This document shows, piece after piece, positions 7,304 through 15,680 of a stretch of DNA of 20,672 bases. Position numbers and translations under genes: made by a program. The stretch is from an uncultured Bacilli bacterium (GTDB taxonomy: Bacteria > Bacillota_I > Bacilli_A > RF39 > UBA660): assembly GCA_934096715.1 (NCBI GenBank), contig CAKOMQ010000019.1, positions 1-20,672 on the forward strand, in the 5' to 3' direction. The notes beneath the pieces are model-generated. The model had not been told where the DNA came from and ran no database searches. It was given only the letters and a program-made list of their open reading frames with translations. Position 1 is the first letter of the stretch, and every line of letters starts with the position of its first letter.

Positions 7304-7319
7304 TGTAATGGTGATAATA

Positions 7320-7751
7320 ATGGACTTAAAATTTATTAATGATAATGTTGTATTTCAATGTCGAGTAGGAGTGCTTATCAAAAAGGATAACAAAATACTT
7401 GTTGAAAGAAGAGTTGGCATAAATCACGTTACATTACCAGGTGGTAAAATACAGTTAAATGAAACAAGCATATTAGCTGGAATAAGAGAAATAAAAGAAG
7501 AAACCGGATTAGATATAAAATTTATTAAACATATTAAAACTCTTGAGAATATTTTTAAATCTAACTTTAACGAATATAATTATCATGAAATTCTATTTAT
7601 TAATGAATATAAATTAAAAAAAGATACTAACAAAATTGTTAATATCGAAGACAAGAACAAAGATTTAATTACTTATGAATGGTTTGATAAAGAAGAACTT
7701 ATAAAGAATAAGTTTGTACCTGCTTCTTTAATAGAATACCTTAATATTTAA
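7320..7751 (+). CDS. NUDIX hydrolase
   Basis: A 143-residue single-domain NUDIX protein that hydrolyses a nucleoside diphosphate linked to another group; the substrate cannot be read from the sequence. The Nudix box is complete: G42, E48 and R56-E-I-K-E-E-T-G-L64 match GX5EX7REUXEEXGU, including the two metal-binding glutamates. The start at 7320 follows GGTGAT with 4-base spacing; an ATG at 7308 lies at or upstream of the predicted transcription start. Its last 11 bases overlap the end of the convergent Fic gene, with no terminator between them. Such enzymes in defence islands may clear modified nucleotides or nucleotide messengers, but nothing here shows that. Confidence 0.9.
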   Translation: MDLKFINDNVVFQCRVGVLIKKDNKILVERRVGINHVTLPGGKIQLNETSILAGIREIKEETGLDIKFIKHIKTLENIFKSNFNEYNYHEILFINEYKLKKDTNKIVNIEDKNKDLITYEWFDKEELIKNKFVPASLIEYLNI

Positions 7752-8862
7752 TCCTTCTAACTAAAGGATTATCTTCTATTTTATTTTGATTTAATCTTAG
7801 AATCATGTTTGGAGTATTTCCATACATATTTTTATTTGTCGTTCTTTCAACAGTTAATATGTCCATATCAATTAAAGGCACTAACAATTCATCATAAATT
7901 TCTTTAACCTTCTTTTTATCATTACATCTGTTATAGTAACTTGCAAAGTCTAAAACACTTACAAGACCATTCATTGATAAAATATATAGCATTGTTTGAT
8001 AGTGGAGTGCATTTAGTTCGTAGCGAGTATTTTTGTTGATACTTTCCATTACAGCTTCTTTTTCCATTTCTTCTTTAACACTTTTAAGCATGTAGAAAAT
8101 AAAATCTGTTAAATTATGATTCCATTTGCATCTTTCAATTAAATAATAATACCTTCTAACATTAATTCCACGGTTAAAAATTATATGGGGATAGCATTCA
8201 TGATTCAGTAAATCCCACATTGCCATAGTTCTGCTAGTTCTACCATTTACGTCATAATAAGGATGAATATAAACTAGATAAAAATGCATAATTTGACTTT
8301 TAATATATTCTCCAGTTTTAGTATCCAGAATAAATTTATCATCTAGAAACTTAAAATATTCTTCCATAAGTTTTTCAACATCTTCAGGGTCTATAGTCAT
8401 AAATGGTTCCTTATCCATACGAGATGATAAGAATATGTACCCATTTTGACTGCGATAATATTCACCCATTCTCATTCTTTCTTCTTCTGTAATTAAATTA
8501 TGACTAAGTATTGCATATAAGTCTTTTAAACTATCTTTATTGATTTCTTTATGTCTTAATATAAACTGATATCCCCTATAAAGATTAAGTATTCTAACTC
8601 TTTTTTCTTCATCCATTTTTCTACTAGCATTTTTAATAACGTCATTTATAACAGTTAGATCATCCTTATATCCTTCAACTAGATTGTTATATTGGAGCTC
8701 ATGTGAAAACATTACTGTTTTAGAAAATTTTAAACTATTCATGCTTTCTTCACTCTTAGCAAATTCTTCTACTTCATCATGTAGGCTTTCTAAACTTAAA
8801 TAATCACAACAAAAGTTAATTCCTTTTTCATCATGTATATCTATTTTATCTAATTTACTCAT
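7741..8862 (-). CDS. Fic-family protein with C-terminal winged helix
   Basis: A 373-residue Fic protein of the common bacterial type: an N-terminal helical region, the Fic core, and a C-terminal winged-helix-like region (about 290-373). Family members transfer AMP or a related group to a hydroxyl on a target protein. The core motif is HPYYDVNGRTSR (200-211). It keeps the catalytic H200 and the asparagine and arginines but differs from the usual HPFx(D/E)GNGR by F to Y and G to V. An inhibitory-helix-like NNLVEG (59-64) lies before the core. The canonical form is (S/T)xxxE(G/N), so the first position is replaced but the clamp glutamate E63 is present. The start at 8862 has GAGAGGAG with 8-base spacing; a TTG start at 8880 would include that site and is rejected. 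The target protein is unknown. Confidence 0.9.
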   Translation of the reverse strand: MSKLDKIDIHDEKGINFCCDYLSLESLHDEVEEFAKSEESMNSLKFSKTVMFSHELQYNNLVEGYKDDLTVINDVIKNASRKMDEEKRVRILNLYRGYQFILRHKEINKDSLKDLYAILSHNLITEEERMRMGEYYRSQNGYIFLSSRMDKEPFMTIDPEDVEKLMEEYFKFLDDKFILDTKTGEYIKSQIMHFYLVYIHPYYDVNGRTSRTMAMWDLLNHECYPHIIFNRGINVRRYYYLIERCKWNHNLTDFIFYMLKSVKEEMEKEAVMESINKNTRYELNALHYQTMLYILSMNGLVSVLDFASYYNRCNDKKKVKEIYDELLVPLIDMDILTVERTTNKNMYGNTPNMILRLNQNKIEDNPLVRRIKY

Positions 8863-8878
8863 AATGTGAACTCCTCTC

Positions 8879-8894
8879 AAATACTCAAGTATTT
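8879..8894. promoter_or_regulatory. Palindrome at the Fic transcription start
   Basis: AAATACT, two bases CA, then AGTATTT: 7-base arms overlapping the -10 box and predicted start of the Fic gene. It is a candidate operator, possibly for autoregulation through the Fic protein's own winged helix, as is known for some Fic regulators. Confidence 0.4.
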
Positions 8895-8919
8895 TACTAT
8901 TATTTAGAAGTTTTTACAA
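8891..8919 (-). promoter_or_regulatory. Promoter of the Fic gene
   Basis: On the minus strand: TTGTAA (8914-8919), a 17-base spacer and TAAAAT (8891-8896). The start codon lies 28 bases further on. The -35 box follows directly after a minus-strand terminator (8921-8945). Confidence 0.6.
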
Positions 8920-8920
8920 G

Positions 8921-8945
8921 AAAAAACTTCCCTTAACGAGAAGTT
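8921..8945 (-). terminator. Intrinsic terminator ending the gltX-cysS-yugP transcript
   Basis: On the minus strand, AACTTCTC and GGGAAGTT pair over 8 positions (one T:G wobble) with a 5-base loop, followed by six Ts (8926-8921). It lies about 210 bases after the protease gene. A second hairpin (GAAGTTTTT with AAAAACTTC, about 8908-8930) shares one arm with it. Confidence 0.7.
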
Positions 8946-9156
8946 ATTCCTAAAATATACTAAATTATGGCTAACCACTTTAGTTAATTTTAAAGAAATG
9001 ATACATTTTTCCTTAATATAATAATTACATCAACAATCTTTTTCTTTTTTAAATACAGTGTTCTCTACCACTAATAATAGTTGATTCAATATATATTTAC
9101 TTAAAGCAATATTATTTATAGGTTACTACATAATCTATTTTATATGTAATACTTTT

Positions 9157-9840
9157 TTAATCATCACGTGAGAAAACAAGTAGTAATCTTACTATTTCTA
9201 ATGCACTAGATAATACACCTGCAACATATGTCATAGCAGCAGCTCCTAAAACTTTATTTACTCCTGTTTGTTCTTCGGCTTTGACTATTCCAATTTTTCT
9301 TAATTCATCTTTAGCTCTATTACTTGCGTCGAATTCAACTGGTAATGTTACTATTTGAAATATTAAACCAAACGCTGTTAAGACTATACCTAATAACACT
9401 ACATTAAATAGTTGAGCTAGAATACCGATTAATATTACAACATAAGAAATTGATGTAGCAATATTAACTATTGGGAAGATAATTGAACGTATTCTCATCC
9501 AAACATATCCAGTTTTATCTTGTACAGCATGACCACATTCATGAGCTGCAATACTTACACTTGCAATACTATCACCATGAAATACATTGTGAGATAGTCT
9601 GATAACTTTTCTCGTTGGGTCATAGTGATCTGTTAATTTACCACGTGTTTCCACAATATGAACATTATCTAGACCATTATTGTCTAATATTTTTCTAGCC
9701 ACTTCAAATCCGCTTAATCCACTGCTTTGCTTTACTATTAAATATTTATTATAATTAGATGAAACTTTTAATTGCGCAATAAAAGGAATAATCAAAATAA
9801 TTATAATAAATAGTAAATCTGTTAATTCGTTGTACTCCAT
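9157..9840 (-). CDS. Membrane zinc metallopeptidase, YugP / Zn_peptidase_2 family
   Basis: A 227-residue membrane protease. An N-terminal membrane helix (about 8-25) precedes the zinc motif HECGH (100-104), with H100, E101 and H104. Two or three hydrophobic segments follow (about 119-170) and one near the C-terminus. The PVEFDAS segment after the second hydrophobic block probably supplies a third metal ligand. Length and layout match the YugP family of small neutral zinc peptidases; the physiological substrate is not known. The AGGAG ribosome site overlaps the TAG stop of cysS with only 10 bases between the genes, so it is the last gene of the gltX-cysS operon. A membrane protease behind two aminoacyl-tRNA synthetases is a link of convenience rather than an obvious pathway. 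Confidence 0.9.
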   Translation of the reverse strand: MEYNELTDLLFIIIILIIPFIAQLKVSSNYNKYLIVKQSSGLSGFEVARKILDNNGLDNVHIVETRGKLTDHYDPTRKVIRLSHNVFHGDSIASVSIAAHECGHAVQDKTGYVWMRIRSIIFPIVNIATSISYVVILIGILAQLFNVVLLGIVLTAFGLIFQIVTLPVEFDASNRAKDELRKIGIVKAEEQTGVNKVLGAAAMTYVAGVLSSALEIVRLLLVFSRDD

Positions 9841-9850
9841 AATTCATCTC

Positions 9851-11236
9851 CTAATTTATAATATAAGTAGTTCCTTCTCTACTATCCTTTAAAACTATGC
9901 CTTTTTCTAGTAGTTCATTTCTAATTTCATCAGCAAGTGCATAGTTTTTTTCGATTTTTGCTTTTTTTCTTTCTTCTATTTTTTCTAAAATATAAGATTC
10001 ATCTATATTAGATTCTTCTTTTTTTAATAAATCTAACGATAATACTTTGTCAAATGATTCTATTAACTTATATTTAGTATTGTCAGTTATATCACTTTTT
10101 AATACATCATATATTAATGTTATTGCATTAGCGGTATTTAAATCATCCGCTATACAATCTTTAAACATATTATTATATTTGTTATAATCTTTTTCATTAT
10201 AAACTGTGTCTAAATTAAGAGACAACACTTTGTTTTTAAGTTTTTTATATTGATTAGTAATTTGATCCATATTTTCATAACTAAAGGTAAGCTGTTTACG
10301 ATAATGACTTAATAAACACATAAATCTGTAAACAATTGGATTATAACCTTTTTCTATAAGAGTATTTACGGTTAGAGTTTTACCTTTGCTTTTACTCATT
10401 TTACCTGTTTCATCATTTAAATGTTCTCCATGAATCCAATAATTACACCATTCATGGCCTAGATAACTAACAGATTGAGCTATTTCATTTGTATGATGTG
10501 GGAATATATTATCTACTCCACCACAATGGATATCTAAGTATTCTCCTAAATATTTAATAGAGATTCCCGTACATTCAATATGCCATCCAGGATACCCTGT
10601 ACCAAATGGACTATCCCATTTTAAATCTTGATTATCAAATTTAGATTTAGTAAACCATAACACAAAATCATTTTTATTTTTTTTGTTCATATCTACATCA
10701 ACTGTATCTCTAACACCATCCATTAAATCATCTTCTTTATTATTAGTAAGAACATGATAATTATCTAATTTAGATGTATCAAAATATATATTACCACCTT
10801 GAGAATATGCATAACCAGTATCTAATAGTTTAGAAATTATTTTAATATACTCATCTATATTACTTGTAGCAGGTGATACGATTTCTGGTTTCTTTATATT
10901 AAGACTTTTGAAATCTTCAAAGAATTGACGCGTATAAAAGTCTGCTATTTCCAAAACAGTCTTATGCTGTTCTTTAGCACTCTTAACCATCTTATCATCG
11001 CCAGTATCACTATCACTTGATAAATGACCAACATCAGTAATATTCATACATCTTTTAACATTATATCCTAAATACGTTAATGTTTTTTCAAGTATATCTT
11101 CCATAATATACGTTCTTAAATTACCTATATGAGCAAAATGATATACGGTCGGACCACATGTATACATAGTAACTTCATTTTTATTCCAAGGAACAAATTC
11201 TTCAGTAGTTCTAGTTTTTGTGTTATATAATTTCAT
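9851..11236 (-). CDS. cysS: Cysteinyl-tRNA synthetase
   Basis: A class I synthetase of 461 residues, the usual length, that charges tRNA-Cys with cysteine in the cytoplasm. It begins with the family landmark MYTCGPTVY (24-32), followed by the HIGH-type motif HFAHIGN (33-39). The catalytic-site zinc ligands are present as C27, C222 (HIECTG), H247 (PHHTNE) and E251. The KMSKS loop is intact at 279-283, and the C-terminal helical anticodon-binding domain is present. The start follows GGAGG with 7-base spacing, and that site overlaps the stop of gltX ten bases upstream. I see no T-box leader, which agrees with the gene lying inside an operon. Confidence 0.97.
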   Translation of the reverse strand: MKLYNTKTRTTEEFVPWNKNEVTMYTCGPTVYHFAHIGNLRTYIMEDILEKTLTYLGYNVKRCMNITDVGHLSSDSDTGDDKMVKSAKEQHKTVLEIADFYTRQFFEDFKSLNIKKPEIVSPATSNIDEYIKIISKLLDTGYAYSQGGNIYFDTSKLDNYHVLTNNKEDDLMDGVRDTVDVDMNKKNKNDFVLWFTKSKFDNQDLKWDSPFGTGYPGWHIECTGISIKYLGEYLDIHCGGVDNIFPHHTNEIAQSVSYLGHEWCNYWIHGEHLNDETGKMSKSKGKTLTVNTLIEKGYNPIVYRFMCLLSHYRKQLTFSYENMDQITNQYKKLKNKVLSLNLDTVYNEKDYNKYNNMFKDCIADDLNTANAITLIYDVLKSDITDNTKYKLIESFDKVLSLDLLKKEESNIDESYILEKIEERKKAKIEKNYALADEIRNELLEKGIVLKDSREGTTYIIN

Positions 11237-11246
11237 GCTTTACCTC

Positions 11247-12896
11247 CTATAATAAGTTTATTCTATTATTAATTCTTTCTGTACCTAATATTCTTAATAT
11301 TTCATATAAATCTGGAGTTTCTTTTTTGCTTGTAACGAAAACTCTTATTACAGTACTTACATCAGCTACATTGCCTTTATATTTACTAGGATCTTCTTTA
11401 TATCTTTTCATATCACTAGCATATCCTAATCTATCACATAATTCTTTAACTTTATTAAACCATGTTTCTTTATCATCATTTATATCATAATATTCTTTAA
11501 AATAAGTATTAACTATTAATTTAATCTCATCTATATTAGTAATATTAACCCATTCATATTCAAAATTATTAAATAATTCATCATACATATACCAAGTATT
11601 ATTTTTTATATCAGAGTATGCTCCAATATCTTTACGTGGTTTTTTTTGTTCTCTTTCAATATTTAATATGCTAATTGAATAATCTTTATCCTTAGTAAAT
11701 AACTTATAAAATTCTTTATCATATTGATTCAAATATATACAGGCGTCTTCATATAATTTAGATGCTTTTAATTTACTAATATAATTCTTAGAGATATTAT
11801 TTAGTTTTTCTAAGTCAAATAAAGCTGGACTCTTACTCATTTTTTTGAATTCAAATTTGAAGTCATCTACATCTTTATCTTGATTACATAAATACCATTC
11901 TTCAAAGCTACTATTAAGAATTGTTGCTAAATATAGTCTTACTGCTTCATAGGGAATACCAAGTTCATGATAATAGCTCATGCTAGCTTCTGGATCTTTC
12001 CTTTTACTTAATTTACGCATTCCACCTGTTTCACTATCTATTTTAGCAAGTGGCGCAATATGTGCATATTTAGGTATTTTAAATCCAAATGCTTTAAATA
12101 AATCATAATGAAGTGGTAAACTTGATAACCATTCATCTCCTCTTGTAACATGTGTTGTATGCATTAAATAATCATCTACAATATGAGCAAAATGATATGT
12201 TGGTAATCCATCACTTTTCATGATTACTGCGTCAATATCATTTTCCGGAAAAGTTAATTCTCCTTTAATTTCATCTTTGCAAGTTATTTTATTATCAAAA
12301 TTACCTAATGATTTAAATCTAATTATATAGTCTTCGCCATTTTTAATTCTATTTATTACTTCATCAATACTTAAGTTACGACATTTTGCATACTTACCAT
12401 AATAACCTATGCGATCTTTTTTGCTTTCTTGTTCTTTTCTTATATTATCTAAATCATCTGGTGTACAGAAACATACATAAGCTCTATCTTTTAATAATAG
12501 TTCTTTTATAAAAGCATGATATATTTCTTTTCTTTCACTTTGGATGTATGGGCCATAGTTACCAATTGATTCAGTTTCACTGATTGGACCTTCATCAAAA
12601 GTTACACCATATTCTTTTAAACCATTTATAATATTCATTATCCCATTATCAACAGTTCTTTTAGTATCAGTATCTTCTATTCTTAAATAACATACTCCAT
12701 CTGTCTCTTTAGCAATTACATTTGCTGTAAAACTGGCAAGAAGAGCACCAATATGAATAAATCCAGTTGGACTTGGAGCATATCTTGTTACTCTTGCTCC
12801 TTCTTTTATATCTCTTTTTGGGTATAAATTATTATAATCTTCTATTGTCTTATTAATATTAGGAAATATTAATTCTGTTAAATCTTTATTTGTCAT
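11247..12896 (-). CDS. gltX: Glutamyl-tRNA synthetase
   Basis: A class I synthetase of 549 residues charging tRNA-Glu (or also tRNA-Gln, if the organism uses the amidotransferase route). RYAPSPTGFIHIG (38-50) holds the HIGH motif, RIEDTDTKR (72-80) the substrate-binding region, and KLSKRKDPEAS (295-305) the KMSKS loop. It is about 60 residues longer than the typical bacterial enzyme (about 485). It resembles the longer form found in clostridia and related Firmicutes, with much of the extra length in a lysine-rich C-terminal anticodon-binding part. First gene of the gltX-cysS-yugP operon, with its own promoter and a leader of only about 10 bases. Confidence 0.95.
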   Translation of the reverse strand: MTNKDLTELIFPNINKTIEDYNNLYPKRDIKEGARVTRYAPSPTGFIHIGALLASFTANVIAKETDGVCYLRIEDTDTKRTVDNGIMNIINGLKEYGVTFDEGPISETESIGNYGPYIQSERKEIYHAFIKELLLKDRAYVCFCTPDDLDNIRKEQESKKDRIGYYGKYAKCRNLSIDEVINRIKNGEDYIIRFKSLGNFDNKITCKDEIKGELTFPENDIDAVIMKSDGLPTYHFAHIVDDYLMHTTHVTRGDEWLSSLPLHYDLFKAFGFKIPKYAHIAPLAKIDSETGGMRKLSKRKDPEASMSYYHELGIPYEAVRLYLATILNSSFEEWYLCNQDKDVDDFKFEFKKMSKSPALFDLEKLNNISKNYISKLKASKLYEDACIYLNQYDKEFYKLFTKDKDYSISILNIEREQKKPRKDIGAYSDIKNNTWYMYDELFNNFEYEWVNITNIDEIKLIVNTYFKEYYDINDDKETWFNKVKELCDRLGYASDMKRYKEDPSKYKGNVADVSTVIRVFVTSKKETPDLYEILRILGTERINNRINLL

Positions 12897-12913
12897 ATTT
12901 CTTCACCACCCAT

Positions 12914-12942
12914 ATTGTACCAAAAATATATTAACTTGTCAG
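12914..12942 (-). promoter_or_regulatory. Promoter of the gltX-cysS-yugP operon
   Basis: On the minus strand: CTGACA (12937-12942), a 17-base spacer and TACAAT (12914-12919), both close to consensus. The start codon is 17 bases after the -10 box, so the 5' leader is about 10 bases and the GGTGGTG ribosome site is at its very end. Confidence 0.7.
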
Positions 12943-12998
12943 TAATTCTAGGTTAATACATAATTATTAAATGAGTGTTAAAGATAGGAATATATTAT

Positions 12999-13021
12999 AA
13001 AAAACACATCATGACGATGTG
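12999..13021 (-). terminator. Intrinsic terminator after the decayed gene
   Basis: On the minus strand CACATC pairs with GATGTG (arms 13016-13021 and 13005-13010) across a 5-base loop, followed by six Ts (13004-12999). It lies about 50 bases past the stop at 13074 and upstream of the gltX promoter, as expected for the terminator of a once-functional gene. Confidence 0.65.
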
Positions 13022-13073
13022 AATTCTTAATTACTGCTTTCTAATAATTTTTTTGTATATTACTCATTACTAC

Positions 13074-13366
13074 TTAATTATGATAATCTGGATTAAGCAA
13101 ATTAATTTTTATATTACTTATATTAATTTTAGGAACAACTCTTAATACTGCAGCGTTACAATCTTTATTACCTATTTTTTCAATAAACTTTAATGGATTG
13201 ATTTTCTTTCCTTTATAGGTATAATTGGAAATGAAATTTTCATATGCTGATTTTTATATTTATAATCATCATTATATATGGATAATAATCTATCATGTCC
13301 GTTCATTAATGTTTGTAATCTTTCAACTTTGATTATACCATGTATGTTAATAATTATAAAATTTAT
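13074..13366 (-). pseudogene. Frameshifted remnant of an unidentified gene
   Basis: Two minus-strand segments in different frames read as one protein. The C-terminal part runs from about 13254 to a TAA at 13074, reading KSAYENFISNYTYKGKK..., then a GNKDCNAAVLRVVPK stretch, ending in LLNPDYHN. The segment before it (about 13366-13256) lies in another frame and reads GIIKVERLQTLMNGHDRLL and then SIYNDDYKYK. They meet at a run of five Ts (13251-13255), a likely slippage point. A further coherent piece (about 13440-13350, FNCPIKSDKNIINTALNKF) lies upstream, back in the first frame. No start codon with a ribosome site was found. I do not recognise the family. The terminator just downstream supports a former gene. 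Confidence 0.4.
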
Positions 13367-13389
13367 TTAGAGCAGTGTTGATAATGTTT

Positions 13390-13410
13390 TTGTCCGATTT
13401 TATCGGACAA
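13390..13410. repeat. Perfect 9-base inverted repeat
   Basis: TTGTCCGAT and ATCGGACAA separated by three Ts. Neither strand has a T-run after the stem, so it is not an ordinary terminator. It could be an operator, a recombination site or part of the decayed gene. Confidence 0.5.
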
Positions 13411-13467
13411 TTGAATACTATAATTGTTATTTTAACTATTATTTTTTATTAGTCTAAATTAATGAAT

Positions 13468-13506
13468 ATATTTCAAACCGTTACATTTTGTCACGGTTTG
13501 AAATAT
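13468..13506 (-). terminator. 14-base-pair hairpin downstream of tex
   Basis: The arms at 13468-13481 and 13493-13506 (ATATTTCAAACCGT and its complement) pair perfectly around an 11-base loop. It lies 20 bases after the tex stop. The following minus-strand bases are AT-rich (ATATATTCATTAATTT) but not a clean T-run, so it is either an imperfect terminator or a transcript-stabilising hairpin for the four-gene operon. Confidence 0.5.
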
Positions 13507-13526
13507 TAAAAAAACAATAAATACTT

Positions 13527-15680
13527 TTAATTTAATTCAACCATTGATAGATTAACTTTACCTTTATCTAGATTAATATCACTTACATATACATCTACTA
13601 TGTCGCCAACAGATACAACTTCACTTGGATGTTTAATAAATTTATCAGTTATTTTAGAGATATGTACTAAACCATCATTCTTAATACCAATATCTACAAA
13701 ACAACCAAAGTCTACAACATTTCTAACAGTACCTTGAAGTTTCATACCTACTTTTAAGTCTTCGATATGTAAAACATCACTTTTTAAAATAGGTGCAGAA
13801 ATATTGTCACGTGGATCTCTGTTAGGTTTCTTTAAGTTTTCAATTATTTCATCTAAAGTATATTTATCTATATTTAATTTGTTGATAACTTCTTCTTTAT
13901 TAACATTTTCTAATTTAGATTGAATTTCTTTTTTACCAACTAAAGATAAATCTATATTTAAGAAATCTAATAGTTTTAAAGTGCTGTTATAACTTTCTGG
14001 ATGGATTGAGGTACTATCAAGTATATTACTAGCTTCTCCTATTCTTAAGAATCCAATTGCTTGCTCATAAGTTTTAGGTGTTAATACTTTGTTATTAATA
14101 AGTTCATCTCTTGTATTAATTCTTTTATTATTACTACGATAACTTATTATTTTATCAATACTAGACTTAGTTAATCCCGAAATATATTTGAGTATTGAAG
14201 GACTTGCAGTATTAATATTAACTCCAACTTGATTAACCACTTTTTCAACAACAAAGTTTAGAGATTCTTTTAAGTTTTTTTCTGTAACATCATGTTGATA
14301 TAAACCTACTCCAATACTTTCAGGGTCTATTTTAACAAGTTCGCTTAATGGATCAGCAAGTCTTCTACCAATACTTATAGCACTTCTTTCTTCGACATGT
14401 AAATCTGGAAACTCTGATATAGCAAGTTTACTAGCAGAATATACAGACGCGCCAGCTTCATTTACTATGATATATTCTACTTTTCTTTTAGCATCCTTTA
14501 TTGTGTCTGCAACAAACATTTCACTTTCACGAGATGCAGTTCCATTACCTATTGCAATAATGTCTATATTATATTTATCTATTAAATCTAGTACTATTTT
14601 TTTAGCTTCTTCATACTTTTTATGTGGTTCATGGGGATATATAACGGCTATTTTTAATGGGTCTCCATTCTTATCTAGAACTGCTAATTTACATCCTGTT
14701 CTATAAGCTGGATCAAATCCTAAAATAACTTTCTCCTTAATAGGTGGAGTCATTAATAAATTCTCTAAGTTTTCACTAAAATTATCTATCGCAATAGCTT
14801 CTGCATTATCAGTTAACTCTTTTCTTATTTCTCTTTCTATAGAAGGACTTATTAGTCTCTTATAAGAATCTTTGTAGGCATCACGTACTATGTTCGTAAG
14901 GCTTACATTACTAGAATCCTTTATTACTTTACTATCTAAATATTCTAATATTTTAGAAGTATCTACTTTTATAGAAACACTTAAGATATTCTCTTTTTCT
15001 CCCCTGTTAATAGCAAGAACACGATATAATTTAATATACTTAATTCTTTCTTCATACTCATAATACATATCATATGTAAGAAATTCATCTACACTGTCTT
15101 TTTTCTTCTTACTAACAAGGATACCATTATTAAAAGTATAATTTCTTATATATTTACGATAGCTTGCATTATCACTTATCCATTCTGCTATTATATATTT
15201 TGCACCATTTATAGCATCTATTGGAGTCTTTACTTGTTCATTAAGATATTTTTTAGCTAAATCTTCGATGCTTCCATTTACTTTGAAAGACATAATTATT
15301 TTAGCAAGTGGTTCTAAGCCATTTTTGATAGCGTCTGTTGCTTTAGTTTTTTTCTTTTCTTTAAACGGTCTATAAATATCTTCTATTTCAACTAATTTAT
15401 TAGCGTTATCTATCTTAGTTATTAGCTCTTCAGTTAATAATCCTTTTTCATCGATAAGTCTTTTTACTTCTTCTTTTCTTTTATTTAAATTAACTTCATA
15501 TTGATAGTATTCATTAATACTACGTATTTCAGTTTCATCTAAACCATTAGTTCTTTCTTTTCTGTATCTTGCTATAAAAGGGATTGTATTTCCTTCTTCT
15601 AACATTTTAAGTACTTCAATAATACTCTTTTTATTAATATTTAATTCTTTACTTGTTTGTTCTAATATTTTTTCATTCAT
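13527..15680 (-). CDS. tex: Tex-family RNA-binding transcription accessory protein
   Basis: A 717-residue Tex/YhgF protein, the normal length. It has an N-terminal helical domain with EEGNTIPFIARYRKE (27-41), characteristic of the family, and a YqgF/RuvC-like domain around 318-440 (ILGFDPAYRTGCKLAV). The helix-hairpin-helix pair near 485-560 includes GVNINTASPSILKYISG. A C-terminal S1 RNA-binding domain (about 640-717) includes GMKLQGTVRNVVDFGCFVD. Tex binds structured nucleic acid and RNA polymerase-associated complexes; a catalytic role is not established. It is the last gene of a four-gene operon, overlapping the U32 gene by 8 bases, with no strong ribosome site of its own, so its translation probably depends on coupling. 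Confidence 0.95.
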   Translation of the reverse strand: MNEKILEQTSKELNINKKSIIEVLKMLEEGNTIPFIARYRKERTNGLDETEIRSINEYYQYEVNLNKRKEEVKRLIDEKGLLTEELITKIDNANKLVEIEDIYRPFKEKKKTKATDAIKNGLEPLAKIIMSFKVNGSIEDLAKKYLNEQVKTPIDAINGAKYIIAEWISDNASYRKYIRNYTFNNGILVSKKKKDSVDEFLTYDMYYEYEERIKYIKLYRVLAINRGEKENILSVSIKVDTSKILEYLDSKVIKDSSNVSLTNIVRDAYKDSYKRLISPSIEREIRKELTDNAEAIAIDNFSENLENLLMTPPIKEKVILGFDPAYRTGCKLAVLDKNGDPLKIAVIYPHEPHKKYEEAKKIVLDLIDKYNIDIIAIGNGTASRESEMFVADTIKDAKRKVEYIIVNEAGASVYSASKLAISEFPDLHVEERSAISIGRRLADPLSELVKIDPESIGVGLYQHDVTEKNLKESLNFVVEKVVNQVGVNINTASPSILKYISGLTKSSIDKIISYRSNNKRINTRDELINNKVLTPKTYEQAIGFLRIGEASNILDSTSIHPESYNSTLKLLDFLNIDLSLVGKKEIQSKLENVNKEEVINKLNIDKYTLDEIIENLKKPNRDPRDNISAPILKSDVLHIEDLKVGMKLQGTVRNVVDFGCFVDIGIKNDGLVHISKITDKFIKHPSEVVSVGDIVDVYVSDINLDKGKVNLSMVELN

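Larger units (their letters stand above)
12897..13526. other. 630-base intergenic region between tex and gltX
   Basis: No intact gene is visible on either strand. The stretch holds, from left to right, the gltX promoter (12914-12942), a minus-strand terminator (12999-13021), remains of a minus-strand gene (13074 to about 13440), a perfect 9-base-pair inverted repeat (13390-13410) and a 14-base-pair hairpin after tex (13468-13506). It is by far the longest non-coding gap in an otherwise tightly packed chromosomal segment, in keeping with a decayed or excised gene. Confidence 0.7.

Noticed and set aside
7308..7319. ATG at 7308 for the NUDIX gene
   Set aside because: It has no ribosome site and lies at or upstream of the predicted transcription start.
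7320..8862. NUDIX and Fic genes as a toxin-antitoxin pair
   Set aside because: They are convergent with separate promoters and unrelated folds; the 11-base tail overlap alone does not imply a functional pair.
8863..8880. TTG start for the Fic gene
   Set aside because: The extra codons run through the GAGAGGAG ribosome site, and ATG at 8862 is ideally spaced.
9841..12950. T-box riboswitch for the synthetase operon
   Set aside because: The gltX leader is only about 10 bases and the gltX-cysS gap is 10 bases, leaving no room for a T-box.
14467..14706. 79-residue plus-strand frame within tex
   Set aside because: It is antisense to the conserved YqgF-like domain of tex.
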